From the NCBI RefSeq assembly GCF_040115645.1, contig NC_089546.1, positions 248,001-312,000 on the forward strand: 64,000 nucleotides of DNA, in the 5' to 3' direction. The translations under genes and the position numbers were made by a program. Every line of letters begins with the position of its first letter. Within the stretch, counting starts at the first letter, position 1. Below, piece by piece: positions 1 to 11,164 of this stretch. The DNA is from Euwallacea fornicatus. Taxonomy: Eukaryota; Arthropoda; Insecta; Coleoptera; Curculionidae. Below the pieces are notes generated by a model. The model ran no database searches, was not told where the DNA came from, and saw nothing but the letters and a program-made list of their open reading frames with translations.

Positions 1-758
1 TATGCTTGGGATCATTATTCTGGTAGAATCGAAATCCGTCCAGGATCCCCAATTTTTCTGCACTGGGTCGTAGATTCTTTTTCAAAATATCAATGTACAT
101 TGCAGCATCCATATTCCCTGTAATAAAGTGCAATGCTCCTACCCCAGTTGCGGCAAAACATCCCCAAACCTTAATGTTACCACCACCATATTTTACTGAT
201 AAAGTCAAGTTTTTACTGTCTAGGGTTGTATTGGGTTTGCGCCATACTTTTACTTTCCCATCACTTCCAAACAGGTTAAACTTCGATTCATCAGTAAAAA
301 TCACATCACGCCAGAAAGTTTCCGACTCAAACTGATGTTTTTTTTGCAAAGTTTAGTCGCTTTTCCTTATTCACTGCACTAATGTAGGGTTTCCTTCGAG
401 CAGTACGCGAAAAGTACCCCATCTCTTTTATCGCTCTACGAATAGTTGCGGTTGAAATTGTCACTCCTTTTCTTTGTGATAACTCTATAGTTAATTTGGG
501 TGCACTTATTTTCTGATTTTTTTCTATTTCCCTCTTCATCCAACGTTTATCGACTTCAGTCAATTTTTTCGGTTGACCTTTCTGAGGGATTGATTCGATG
601 CGATTTTCCGTTTTGAAGCGACGTATGATTGCATAAACGGTTGTTCGTCTAAAATTTAATAATTTTGATATTTGACCACCCGATAAACCTTCATTGTATT
701 TAGCAATTACAAGTTTACGTATTGCAAGGGAGGTATGTTGGCCTTTACGCGACATCAC
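1..758 (-). pseudogene. Tc1 transposase, broken and truncated by window edge
   Basis: The N-terminal 143 residues (327-758) hold the Tc1 helix-turn-helix/paired-like region and a GQPKK AT-hook-like stretch. A frame break near 330-350 then moves the catalytic part to another frame. That part shows DESKFN (first catalytic Asp), the KYGGGNIKVWGC block and, at the window edge (about 5-27), YQNNDPKH. In related copies, including 20887-21270, that motif is QDNDPKH, so the second catalytic Asp is replaced by Asn here. The frame break and the missing Asp both mark this copy as dead. Confidence 0.85.
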
Positions 759-1067
759 TGAACTTGTATTAAAACCTTTCTTAACTTCGATAAAAATTTT
801 AATGATTCCCGACTAAATCTTTCTAGTTGTATCAGCAGAAACAAGTTATGACACGTAGAATTGAATGGCTTACGTGTGAGCCCTAGCTTTGTGAGTGTGT
901 TCACAGATTAATGTAACGTATCATTTTGCTCCAATTTTACATAATTTTCAATAAATTCGAATCCAAAGAATTGATTTTGCTCACATTTTGAGGATTTAGA
1001 CTTCGATATTGTCTCCCTAATTTAACAATGAAAATGACCTAATATATCAAATAATTATCGAGATATA

Positions 1068-2721
1068 CAGTGGCACAAAAAAGTCTCCGTACGGTTAGTT
1101 ATCACACAAACTTATGGAGTTTTAGAGGCAACACAAATAGTTTATCAACAAAATATATAACAATCTACAACAAGGAACATTCCTTAGTCCATTAACAATG
1201 ATAATCAAGAAGTTAGTCAAAGAAATTCCAATTTTAGACGAACTTTTCTTAATATTGGACATATTCTTGCACAAAAAAGTCTCCGTACGATTTCATATGA
1301 CTAAACTAATATTAACTAAATTTAATTGAATTATTGGAACAATAAATGTTTAATATTTTGTGGGGTTTCCTTTAGACTTTAACACTGCATGTAATCGTCG
1401 ATTCATAGAATTAACTAAATTTGATGTTACATTAGGCGGTATTTTGGACCATTCTTTTAATAATGCTTCTTTTAACTCATTTTTATTAGTAATTGTATAT
1501 GATCTTATTTTTTGCTCCAAGTGTTCCCACAGATGCTCAATCGGATTTAGATCAGGCGATTGGGGTGGGTGATTTAGAATACTCTTAACGTTATATAACA
1601 GCCATTCTTTTGCTAGACGCGAGGTATGTTTTGGATCATTGTCTTGCATAAAAATAAAAGATCTACTAAGGCCCAACTTTTCCGCACTAGCTTTAAGATT
1701 TGTTTTTAAAATGTTCACATACGCTTTACTGTCCATTATTTCGTCAACAAAACACAGATTGCCTATTCCTGCTGCCGCCATGCAACCCCAAACCATAACG
1801 CTTCCGCCTCCATGTTTGACCGTTGCAGATAAATTTTTAATTTCAAACTCAGTATTCGGTTTTCTCCACACTTTTCCTTTGCCATTCAATCCATGAATGT
1901 TAAATTTGCTCTCGTCGCTAAAAATTATGTTGTTCCAGAAGTCCTGGTCCTTATTTAAATGCTCTTTAGTATATTTCAACCGTTTTAGCCTGTTCGCTTT
2001 CGAAATAAAGGGCTTTTTGCGGATGGATCTGGCTTTATAACCGTTGCATCTTAGAACATTTCGAACCGTTTCGTCACTACAATTTAGGTTTAAGTCTTTT
2101 TTTAAATTTTTATTGATTTGCGTGGCGGTTACTTTTGGATTTTTCTTAATGTGACGCACAATATATCGTTCCTCTTGCGCTTTCAGAGTCTTTGGGCGTC
2201 CAGTTCTTGGTCTTGTTTTTACCATACCATGTTTTCCATAGCGCTCAATTGTATATTGTACCGTTGACTTAGATCTCTTTTCCATGTTTGCTACTTTAGC
2301 CATTGAATGGCCCTCACAATACAATTTAATGATTAACTGCCTCAAATCGGCATCAATTTCACGATTTTTTGAATTCATGATGTACTCTTTGAGATGTTTT
2401 TAGTAACTGATACATATTATTGCGAAGCTAACCACATAGGAATTTTTATTTATCGGCGTTCCTTAGCAACAAAAAAGTTTATTGCGTACATCTTTGAATC
2501 GTACGGAGACTTTTTTGTGCAAGAATATGTCCAATATTAAGAAAAGTTCGTCTAAAATTGGAATTTCTTTGACTAACTTCTTGATTATCATTGTTAATGG
2601 ACTAAGGAATGTTCCTTGTTGTAGATTGTTATATATTTTGTTGATAAACTATTTGTGTTGCCTCTAAAACTCCATAAGTTTGTGTGATAACTAACCGTAC
2701 GGAGACTTTTTTGTGCCACTG
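1068..2721 (-). mobile_element. Complete Tc1-type transposon with 225-bp IR/DR ends
   Basis: The element runs from CAGTGGCAC at 1068 to GTGCCACTG at 2721 and is flanked by TA on both sides (1066-1067, 2722-2723). The inverted repeats 1068-1292 and 2497-2721 are about 225 bp and look almost identical. Each carries the block CACAAAAAAGTCTCCGTACG twice, at its outer and inner edge. This is the IR/DR arrangement known from Tc3 and Sleeping Beauty type elements. One uninterrupted transposase frame (1350-2378) lies between the repeats. Length (1654 bp), ends and coding frame all look complete, so this is a candidate for a recent or potentially autonomous copy. Confidence 0.93.
1350..2378 (-). CDS. 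Tc1-type transposase (DD34E), intact
   Basis: This 342-residue transposase cuts and pastes its own element at TA sites. The start is the ATG at 2378. The N-terminus (about residues 5-120) is a bipartite helix-turn-helix DNA-binding region, with a TGRPK GRPR-like motif between the two parts. The catalytic core shows FSDESKFN, a TVKHGGGSVMVWGC block, QDNDPKH and NPIEHLW. I count 34 residues between the second Asp and the Glu, giving DD34E. The C-terminus is the usual RRLHAVLKSKGNPTKY. No stop or frameshift is visible, and the length is normal for the family. Confidence 0.95.
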   Translation of the reverse strand: MNSKNREIDADLRQLIIKLYCEGHSMAKVANMEKRSKSTVQYTIERYGKHGMVKTRPRTGRPKTLKAQEERYIVRHIKKNPKVTATQINKNLKKDLNLNCSDETVRNVLRCNGYKARSIRKKPFISKANRLKRLKYTKEHLNKDQDFWNNIIFSDESKFNIHGLNGKGKVWRKPNTEFEIKNLSATVKHGGGSVMVWGCMAAAGIGNLCFVDEIMDSKAYVNILKTNLKASAEKLGLSRSFIFMQDNDPKHTSRLAKEWLLYNVKSILNHPPQSPDLNPIEHLWEHLEQKIRSYTITNKNELKEALLKEWSKIPPNVTSNLVNSMNRRLHAVLKSKGNPTKY

Positions 2722-2840
2722 TAGGTCTTTGAAAGACATCCTTTGTGTTGTTCAAAGATTAATGTCACTCACTGTAGTTTAATATTGGTATAAGGTGTTC
2801 GCAAATAACCTTCCTTATAATCCAAAACGGTTTGTAGAAC

Positions 2841-3221
2841 CTATAAATTATCCATCCCGATTAAACCATCAAATAAGTTATGGAATTTAAATAATCGAAA
2901 TTTCATCGCGTATCCTTTCATTAGTTTAAACAACTTAGATGTTGGTATGTTTGCACTATACCTATGCGCAGATTTTTGGAATACAGTAGAAACTATAAAC
3001 GGATCTTCCTTTATCAATCTTGAATAATATCTGGAAGCCAGTATGGGGTTTATAAACGATTTCGTTGATCCACAATCAATTAAAAATTTTAGGTTGAATT
3101 TGGGAAGAACTATGTACGATAACTTTCCCACTCTTGTATGGTTTAAAACAACCATCTCGGGTTCTATGTTATTTCTCCTTGAATGCGAACCCGGGTAAAA
3201 TTTTCGTCCCATGATAAACAA
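2841..3221 (-). pseudogene. Retroelement aspartic protease region
   Basis: The frame carries the gypsy-type retropepsin core: FLIDCGSTKSFINP matches the D-(T/S)-G catalytic triplet, with Cys in the middle position. Further on, GLIGMDN matches the conserved GLIGxD block that ends the fold. The enzyme would process gag-pol. It overlaps the end of gag (3164) in another frame, as is usual for gypsy gag-pol. Open reading runs to about 2778, where the Tc1 element interrupts the gene before the reverse transcriptase. Confidence 0.7.
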
Positions 3222-4508
3222 TTTGCTGCTGAGTCAGCGTCTAGACATGTTCCTGCATATTTCGAATCATGCATCTGAATATCGTGAGAATTGTTTATGT
3301 GCGTGATCCTGGAGTCGTAGTTATTATCTTCGGATCCCGTTACGTCCGTGTTGTATAATTCTTCAACAATAAAGTTGGGATTTTGATTAGGGTTTTTATC
3401 AGCCGGATAATATTCCTGATGAATATTATTGTTTCCAAAACGACGATTATAAAAATTATTATTATTACCGTTATTATTAAAATTTCCATTGGCGCCTTTA
3501 TTACGCCAGAATGTCTTATCAGTTTGACGATTAGACGTACTCATAGGGATTGGTTCAGGCAGGGGTTTGTTTTGGTTTGGCCTAAACACATTTGTCATTG
3601 GGCTCGAATTTTGCTTTTGATTAAATGACAAGTTTTGTCTTGGGAAATTATTTGATCGATTAAAAGTAGGTTGTCAAAATTCGTTATTGAATCGATAAAA
3701 AGGAGAACAATTTTGTGTCTGGTGTTGATTACTGAAATGATTATTCAAGGTTTGATATCTATTTGATGAGATAGATGGTCTCACAAATGATTTTTGTCTA
3801 TTTGTGCTATTATTGCTACCCGTTTGTAAATAATGCACGTTACTTTCTTCGGTTACGAATTGTAATGCTTGGGGTAAATCGCGAGGTTTCATACAACGTA
3901 TATTTGTTCCTAATGGTTCTCTTAATCCAGATAAAAATGTTTTTCAGGCTAAATCATTATATAGATTTTGATTTAAAATCTTTGCTTGCTTTGTGACTTC
4001 GTGAGAATCGATGTAAGAACATAATAAATTTAAAATGGGTAAAACTCTATCATAATATTGGTTAGGGTTTTCGTGATTTTGTTGTCGTAACATTACTAAG
4101 TCTCTATTCAAACATGCTTCGTCCCTTTGATCGGCGAAGTGTCTAATGAGTAACTTTTAATTCATCCCAGGTATTCACACTCTGGTTGCCTAACACTAGT
4201 TTAGCACTTCCTGATAATTTTTCTAAAATGTAATTTAATAAATAGATGTTTTGAAAATGATTTGGTTGTTGGGCTTTGTAGAATGTGTCTATAATGGATT
4301 GGCATACAGACAAATAACGACCTAAATCATTGGGGTTTCCATCAAATTGTGGAATGCAACCTGAATATTCTGGTTTAAATTCTGGCATTTCAATGTACTT
4401 ATTAACTAAATGATTTTGCACTTCCGATTTATGTGAAGCGGAGTCAGTTAAAAGTTTACCGATATTTAAATTAGCTACTTCGTTTCCTAAATCGTCAACT
4501 TCTGACAT
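3164..4508 (-). pseudogene. Gypsy-type gag, frame-broken
   Basis: The structural gag gene starts at the ATG at 4508 (MSEVDD). The N-terminal part (4143-4508) shows a gag-like helical region with the FDGNPNDLGRYL motif. The reading then breaks and resumes at 3674-3892 (MKPRDLPQALQFVTEES) and 3164-3631. The C-terminal part is rich in Asn and Gln (NNNGNNNNF), typical of insect gypsy nucleocapsid regions that lack CCHC knuckles. At least two frame breaks or stops make it non-functional. Confidence 0.7.
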
Positions 4509-4792
4509 AAATAAAAACAAAAATATATTCCCAATTGAATTTACCCTAGTACAATTAACTTCTTGAACATTCTTGAAGACATCACTTGATCAGCGATTTG
4601 CGTCTGGTCTGTGGCTGCTTCCTCCTTGGTCCAAATCTTCAGTTTCTGGGGTAGATTCGCTTCCTCTGCAATGGTTCAACACGTCCCTCTTCCTTGGGGT
4701 AGATTCGTTTCCGGATTTTCGTGGATTAGTTCGTTTTGAACACGATTTGTTCAATTTCGAATCCGCACAAAAATATCCGACCCGACTGCGTC

Positions 4793-5014
4793 ATTTATAT
4801 CTTTGAAGTTGGAAGATACGTTTTAAAAAAAACACAACTTAATTCACACAACCACGTTTAATGAAAAAAATAAAAGTAAACCTTATGTTTAAAATGCTAT
4901 CGGTAACGACTTACTGACTGACTTACTCTCTACCAACATTATTACTTATAAAAGAATAAATGCTGATGTCGACAATTTGGTTCCTTGTTGTATAGTCCAG
5001 GTCCCTATGTAACT
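4793..5014 (-). repeat. LTR with adjacent primer-binding site
   Basis: On the minus strand this LTR ends at 4793, and the next bases (4792 downward) read GACGCAGTCGGGTCGGAT. That is very like the GGCGCAGTCGGTAGGAT primer-binding site at 48595-48614, which belongs to the tRNA-Ser-type class known from 17.6/297 elements. The other border (5014) is set by the ATGTAACT end shared with the LTR at 51907-52137. The length of about 222 bp fits the 231- and 259-bp LTRs of its relatives. The partner LTR is not in the window. Confidence 0.65.
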
Positions 5015-5017
5015 CGC

Positions 5018-5412
5018 CTGTTCCCTTTGACATTCCGTCCTCTTTTCTTTTGGGGTTAGAACGACTTTTACTTCTTTTTCTTAGCATTTTTGAGCCAAAC
5101 GCCTTTCTACCTTCTGCTTTCGCTGAATTTGCTTGAGACTGACCTCTTGCGTTTCCTCGTCTGAGCTGTTCCAGATTTCTGCCTCTATGACCTCCTGAAT
5201 GGTCTCGTTGGTCCTCTTTTTCTTTCTTTGGACCCCATCCGATATATTTTCGCTTTCAGCCTTTCCATGGCTTGCAGAAGTTGTTAATTGGTTTTCTGGA
5301 GGTTCTTTACCAAACTCTGCAGTTTGACAATCCTCTTGTCCTTCTCGGTATTCTGCTCGTAGAGATGCTGTTTCATTTGGAATAGCGCCTCCGGGTCTCT
5401 TCGGAAATCCAT
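5018..5412 (-). pseudogene. Charged coding remnant, gag-like or LINE ORF1-like
   Basis: From the ATG at 5412 the minus strand reads MDFRRDPEALFQMKQ and a heptad-like charged stretch, stops, then continues in another frame with a Lys/Glu/Gln-rich run (EVSLKQIQRKQKVERR) to about 5018. It is clearly of coding origin and probably coiled-coil. It could be the start of a gypsy gag belonging to the LTR at 5546-5785, or the N-terminus of a LINE ORF1. I cannot decide between them. The gypsy LTR at 4793-5014 cuts it off. Confidence 0.4.
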
Positions 5413-5545
5413 CACAGTTCTAAGTCATTCGTCGGTGGCAATTTTGGACTTGGCAATTTTTTAGGCCTATCGTTGCCTAAATCTCTTATTCTTTCGGTAC
5501 TCTAAAATGAAAGATTTTTAAAACCTGAAAGTTAAAAAGATTACT

Positions 5546-5785
5546 TAAGTTATAATTCGACAACGAATTCATAAAAATAGTATATTGACTTTGAAGAAAA
5601 ACAATTTATTAAAACTGTTCACAGTAAGACTGACCAATTGATTCTGGCGCATTAGAATCAAGATCCGAGCTCGCAGGCTCACCCTAATTAACATAAAGTA
5701 AAATAAACAAGGGTTCAGACACTTGGAGGAACGATGCCCATTTTGCCTAGAAAAAATTATGTCATTCACTATACCACACGTCACA
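5546..5785 (-). repeat. Probable LTR of the 5.5-8.5 kb gypsy copy
   Basis: The minus strand begins TGTGACGTGTGGTATAG at 5785. The first 81 bp (5705-5785) recur with few changes at 8403-8483, where they again end exactly at TGTG. An AATAAA polyadenylation-type signal lies on the minus strand near 5605. These points fit an LTR start followed by U3/R. The inner edge near 5546 is tentative: a possible TTACT duplication is seen at about 5541-5545 and at 8484-8488. Confidence 0.5.
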
Positions 5786-6053
5786 CCTCCCTTTCCACAA
5801 GAGAGACCCCTATTACGGAGAAACGGTTCTTGTTATTCCAAAGTTCACTAGTGTAACGAGGTCCTGCTATGAGTTGCAATTTCGGATGTGTTGACCATCG
5901 GATCTTCGTTGTACTGGTGAACTGCTTTTGCTTCGGGTCCCAGGTACTTGGACGTTGTGATAGCAGTCCGCGACCATTGTCACCAGAACTAGCGTAATGT
6001 GAGCCGCCTGATACATACCATACAAACTGCTTACTTTTAATGGATACTATATT

Positions 6054-8400
6054 TTATGGATCGGACTTACTGAGAAATGGTTTTATTTGATCAAAATGAA
6101 ATTTCGAGATTTTTGAGTTCTGCTGTAGAGAGAGAGTTTTATTTTTATTATTTATTTGAACTATTTTGAATGGGCCAGAATATTCTTCCAATTTATCGGA
6201 ATTGGCTTTCCTTTTTAAGAGTACCAACTGACCAATATGATAAACGGGATAGTTACGCTTAGGCAGCTCCTTATCTTCACGCATTTTAGTGTTTTGTCTT
6301 AACGCGTTTTGTTTTAACCGTATGTTTTCAATCTGTTGCTCTGCAATCTGCTTAGACTGCAAAGGATCAATGATATTTAAATGAGGGAATAATACCTCTC
6401 TAGGAGATAGATCCAATGAAGCTTGTTTAGAGTTGTTATATGCATTGATAGCAACAAGCAACGCGTCACTTAGTTTATTACTTGGATTTTCATTTAGGTA
6501 ACAACGAATAGTGTCTGTAATCGTACCATGCAACCTCTCAATGATTCCAACTGACTGGGAGTGTTCGACGGAGCACACGTTCAAATTTATGTGGAACTTG
6601 CCGCAAAAATCTCTTAACTGTTTGTCACAAATTCAGTTCCGTTATCGACATAAAGTTCTTTAGTAATTTGATAATGTTGTATAAGCGTTTTTAATTTATT
6701 TACAATCGTTTTTGCGGTTTTATTCTTTAACAGATAAGCTTGGCCATATTTCGTTAAGTTATTAATAACGGTTAGGATAAAGGTTTTATCAATAATTAAT
6801 AAGTCGAGAGAAATTTTATCAGAAGGTCTGTAGGGTGACTCTACAATGTTGAGGGGGTATTTATTAGTGCATCTATCTATTTTGGATCGTTGGCATATTT
6901 CGCAATATTTTATGAACGTTGTGATGTCATTTATCATACCTTTCCAATAGAATAGTTTACGAATCTTATTATATGTTTCTTGGATACTTTTGTGATAATT
7001 AGAATATTCCGTATGAACTGTTTCAATAATGTTTTCTATTTTATCTTCAGTCGGGTATTTTACAATATTCAAGCATATAGTAAAAGTTATGCATGGAAAG
7101 GCGTAGGTTAAGATTTTGAGAATTTTCGAGTTTGATGTATTTATGTAATATTGTTTACTAGTTAGTTCTAAAACCGCTAAATGTTCGAACAAAATTTCTA
7201 GACTAGAGTCATTGTATTTAATCAGTGTTAAAGTTTGACCATTTACTTGAGCGGAAAACGTATTATTACTTCTATTCAACTTAAATTCATCAATTTTGAA
7301 CCTATCTTTTATGATCTGTAGATCGCGAAGGGGTATATTATCTTCGTCGTCAAAAATAATAGCATGTCTTTGTGCTTATGGAGAAACAGTTTATCATTTG
7401 AGTATTTAATTTTTGTCAAGTCTAACTTGTCATTTGTTTCTATAAATTTTCGGGATAATGCGTCTGCCACATTATTGTCTTTTCCAGGAATAAATTTAAT
7501 TTCAAAATCAAATTCACTAAGTTTTATCCTCCATCGAGTGAGTTTAGAGTTCAGATCTTTCAGACTCATTAACCAAACAAGTGGTCTATGATCTGTATGA
7601 ATGGTAAATTTATTCCCGAACAGGTACGGTCGAAAAACGTTTGTGGCATACACTATTGATAGCAACTCCTTTTCGATGGTGGCATATTTAACTTCAGACT
7701 CGTTCAGTGTTCGAGACGCAAAAGCAACTGGTCTGTTCTCTTGGCTCAATACAGTTCCAATCGCGAAATTAGAAGCATCGCAAGTTAGGGTAAATTGTTT
7801 GGTAAAGTCGGGGTAAGCTAAAACACTGTCAGATGAAATAATTATTTTACATTTTTCAAAGCAATCTTAGCATTCGAAATTAAAGTTAAAAATTGTATTA
7901 TTTTTTAAAAGAGCGGTAAGGGGTTTCGTAATTATAGCGAAATCAGGTATGAATTTCCGATTGTACCCGAACAACCCCAGAAATGATTTTAATTCTTTCT
8001 CGTTTCGAGGTTCTAGAAACTTAGTTATTACTTTCAATTTCTCTGTATCTGGTTTAATTCCTAGTTCGGTCAGCACATGTCCTAGAAAATTTACTTCTTT
8101 TTGCAAAAAATAGCATTTAATTGGCTCTATTCTCAGGTTCGATTTTCGGAGTCTATCAAATATTCGGGATAGTTTTGCATAGTGTTGTTGAAGCGAGTCA
8201 CTGAAAATTAAAATGTCGTCCATATATATCAGAGCCTCCTCATTAATTAGGCCCCGAAAAACGTAGTTCATTACCTTTTGAAACGTAGATGGTGAGTTCT
8301 TTAACCCAAAGGGCATGCGCAAAAACTCAAAATATCCGGTACTAGTGCTTAAAGCTGTTTTCTCTATGTCTGCTTTTTCCATCTCTATCTGGTGAAAGCC
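6054..8400 (-). pseudogene. Gypsy pol: reverse transcriptase, RNase H, integrase
   Basis: The RT palm (7867-8382) shows MPFGLKNSPSTFQ and the catalytic IYMDDILIF. RNase H (7309-7749) shows the [12 protein letters not shown] and KELLSIVYA blocks and [10 protein letters not shown]. The integrase zinc finger (H-H-C-C around ICQRSKI), core Asp residues (SLDLLIID, YVDNGTEF) and Glu (IIERLHGTI) lie in 6614-7279 and 6404-6584. The C-terminal PVYHIGQLVLLKRK block is near 6230. Breaks near 6600, 7290 and 7750-7870 split the frame. The RT N-terminus is missing because of the deletion at 8400. Confidence 0.85.
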
Positions 8401-9554
8401 AGAAACAAGGGTTCAGACACTTGGAGGAACGATGCCCATTTTGTCTAGACAAAATTATGTCATTCACTATATCACACATCACATTACTCCTAGATTTAAC
8501 ATTATATTATTTTTCTAACAAATGGTTACATTGCAAATATATAAACTGAGCATGGAAATCCGTGGACAAAAGTATTGGCACACTTGGTAATATATCTAAC
8601 TAACTAAATACTAATACTTTATATGAAGACCTTTTCTTCTTATTACTTCAGCTAATCTTCTAGGCATCGACTGTACTAAATTTTGAGTAAAATTTGGTTC
8701 TAGATCTTCCCATTCTCTTTGTAAAATTTCTTTCAGCTCTAATTTGCTTGAAATATGATGTTTCCTTATTTGTTTTTCTAATTCATTCCAAACATGCTCA
8801 ATTGGATTGAGATCTGGTGACTGTGGAGGGGTATTTAAAGTGTGGGGAACATTAAATGCGATTCATTGTTTCACGATATAAGCCGTATGCTTTGGATCAT
8901 TGTCCTGTTGGAAATAGAATCCGCGATCCAATCGAAGTTTTTCAGCACTCTGCTTTAAATTATTTTTAAGGATATTTAAATACACAGTCTTATCCATCAC
9001 ATTATCAATAAAGATAAGTTTTCTAACACCACTCGAAGCCATACATCCCCATACCAACACACTACCACCTCTATGTTTGACTGTCTTATGTAGACTTTGT
9101 TGTTCAAGTTCTGTGTTGGGCTTTCTTCATACACACACTTTACCATCGGACTGAAAGATGTTGAATTTTGACTCATCTGGAAATAATATGTTGTCCCAAA
9201 ATTGGTTGTCCCGGTCAATGTACTCTTTGGCAAAATTTAGTCTTTTTTTCTTATTTGCTTTACTAATATAAGGCTTCTTTCTGGCTACTCTAGCTCTATA
9301 TCCGGCACGATGAAGGGTCCTGCGGACTGTTTTACTGCTAACATCTTTTCCATTCTCTACTCTTAAAATGGAAGCAATTTCAGATGCACTGGTTCTAGGA
9401 TTAAGTTTAATTTTGTTGACCACTTTTCTTTCTTCCCGCGCAGACAACTTTTTCGGGCGGCCACTTCTGGGTTTATTCAAAAAATCATTACTAGTTTCAA
9501 ATCTTTTCAAAATATTTCTAACAGTGTAACGGCTTCTCTGTACTATAGTTGCTA

Positions 9555-11164
9555 CAGTAGGTCAAAAAAGTATTCATACACCCAGGCGAATGACGTTTAT
9601 TTACATTTTTTTCTTAACTTAAAAACATTTGAGATAAAAAAATAATTAATCCACACAAATAAGGCACTATTACACTGATTTCAAAAAAAAAAATAATCAA
9701 AAAACTGTTTCTTTGTATAAGAAAATCAAAGGAAAATGTCTTCAGGTATGTCTAAAAAAGTATTCATACACTACCGAAAATGAACATTTGTAACTTTAAA
9801 CATCAATACAATGAAATCATTAATATTTTGTGAGATAACCCTTAACATCAATCACAGCTTGCAAACGACGATTCATTGATTCCACCAAATTACAAGTAAT
9901 ACTTTCAGGTATTTTGGACTATTCGTTTAAAATAATATTTTTTAGTTGTTCTTTACTTGAAATTTCTATTTTCGTAATCTGCCTTTCCAAATGTTCCCAT
10001 AAATGCTCAATAGGATTGAGATCGGGAGATTGGGGAGGTGTTTTTAATAAATGAGGAGTGTTATATAGCAACCATTCCTGAACTAATTTCGATGAATGCT
10101 TCGGATCATTGTCTTGCTGGAAGTAGAATCCTTCAGCACTGTTTTTTAAATTGGCCTCCAAGATATCTTTATACATGAATCTATCCATGTTTCCTTCAAT
10201 AAAAGCCAAATTACCCACACCATTTGCTGCCATACATCCCCAGATCATTATGTTTCCACCGCCATGTTTAACTGTCGCTTTCAAATTGCACTTCTTCAAT
10301 CTTTCACCAGGTTTTCTCCATACCATCTTGGCATTATCTGATCCGAATATGTTGAATTTACTCTCATCAGAGAATATCACTTGTTTCTAAAACTCCATTG
10401 GCTTATTAATATGTTCTAAAGGGAACGCAACTCTTTTCTTTCTATTCACTTTATTTATTCACAGCTTTTTGGCTGCTCTTCTCCCATGGAATCCCATTCT
10501 CCTTATGTGATACCTAATAGTTTCAGGATGGATTTGTTGTCCAGTGGTCTCTTCTAGTTGTGAAGCGAGGTATGGTGCGCTTCCACTGGGATTCTATTTA
10601 ATTTGATGGAGAATGTAGTTCTCATTTCGTTGAGTTATTTTTTTTGGCCTTCCATAACGTCTTAAATTTGCCACCGACCCAGTTGATTTATATTTTTGTA
10701 TTATGTACTGAATAGTAGGATAGCTTATTTCAACAGATTTTCCTATTTTGCTATAAGATTTTCCTTCCTGATGATATTTGATTATTAACTTTTTGATATC
10801 TTCACTAATTTGTTTTCCTCTTCGGCCCATAGTTATTATTTTTAAATCTACTTTGCACTAACTTGGTTTAAAATAAACTAGTAAATACTTATCGCAAATA
10901 AATGGAATTTATATACAAGAAACTTAATAAAAAAAGAACCAGAATGTTTATGTATGAATACTTTTTTGGGCATATCTGAAGACATTTTCCTTTGATTTTC
11001 TTGTACAAAAAAACAGTTTTTTGATAATTTTTTTTTAGAAATCAGTGTAATAGTGCCTTATTTGTGTGGATTAATTATTTTTTATCTCAATTGTTTTTAA
11101 GTAAAGAAAAAAATGTAAATAAACGTCATTCGCCTGGGTGTATGAATACTTTTTTGACCTACTG
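9555..11164 (-). mobile_element. Tc1-type element with ~216-bp inverted repeats
   Basis: The element starts CAGTAGGTC at 9555, ends GACCTACTG at 11164, and is flanked by TA (9553-9554 and 11165-11166). The inverted repeats 9555-9771 and about 10950-11164 match closely. Both carry the block AAAAAAGTATTCATACAC at outer and inner edge, again IR/DR. It holds a frame-broken transposase (9820-10830). The total is 1610 bp. Confidence 0.9.
9820..10830 (-). pseudogene. Tc1 transposase with stops and a frameshift
   Basis: The start ATG at 10830 gives MGRRGKQISEDIKK and a helix-turn-helix region, with YGRPKK as the GRPR-like motif. The frame is lost between about 10594 and 10380. It then continues with FSDESKFN, HGGGNIMIWGC, QQDNDPKH and NPIEHLW (9919-10380). 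A TAG at 9919 precedes the last ~33 codons, which end ...GYLTKY at 9820. The catalytic triad is still present, so inactivation looks recent relative to its neighbours. Confidence 0.87.

Larger units (their letters stand above)
1..2774 (-). mobile_element. Tc1-type element, cut by window start, with nested insertion
   Basis: This is the right-hand part of a Tc1/mariner element whose other half lies outside the window. The right terminus reads ...CACTCACTG followed by TA at 2775-2776, the usual Tc1 target. The sequence TTCAAAGATTAATGT near the end recurs as a related inner motif around 899-917, so the terminal repeat looks like the long IR/DR type. The transposase lies at 1-758 on the minus strand. 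A younger Tc1 element (1068-2721) sits between the transposase and the right end. A second copy of the same family is at 20614-21270. The element itself is inserted in a gypsy protease region (2777 onward). Confidence 0.85.
2777..5014 (-). mobile_element. Gypsy/errantivirus-like retroelement, 5' part (LTR, gag, protease)
   Basis: This minus-strand Ty3/gypsy fragment reads, 5' to 3', LTR (5014-4793), primer-binding site (4792-4775), gag (4508-3164) and protease (3221-2778). The Tc1 element ending at 2774 cuts off the rest of pol. The LTR ends ...ATGTAACT on the plus strand, and its other end (ATTTAT) looks like a mutated AGTTA. This resembles the AGTTA...TAACT LTR ends of the 41346-48873 element. 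The right flank (5015 on) is a different, charged coding remnant, so the insertion edge is sharp. Confidence 0.75.
5546..8483 (-). mobile_element. Gypsy retroelement with large 5' deletion
   Basis: The order on the minus strand is an 81-bp LTR start (8483-8403), then directly reverse transcriptase (from about 8400), RNase H, integrase (to 6054), about 270 bp of untranslated sequence, and an LTR (5785-5546). Most of the 5' LTR, gag, protease and the start of RT are missing, so an internal deletion fused LTR to pol. The right LTR edge abuts Tc1 terminal sequence at 8484, so the element had inserted in that Tc1 or next to it. Confidence 0.6.

Noticed and set aside
3383..3628. Plus-strand hydrophobic frame resembling a membrane protein
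   Set aside because: It is the complement of the Asn-rich gag tail: AAT/AAC codons read as Ile/Val on the other strand.
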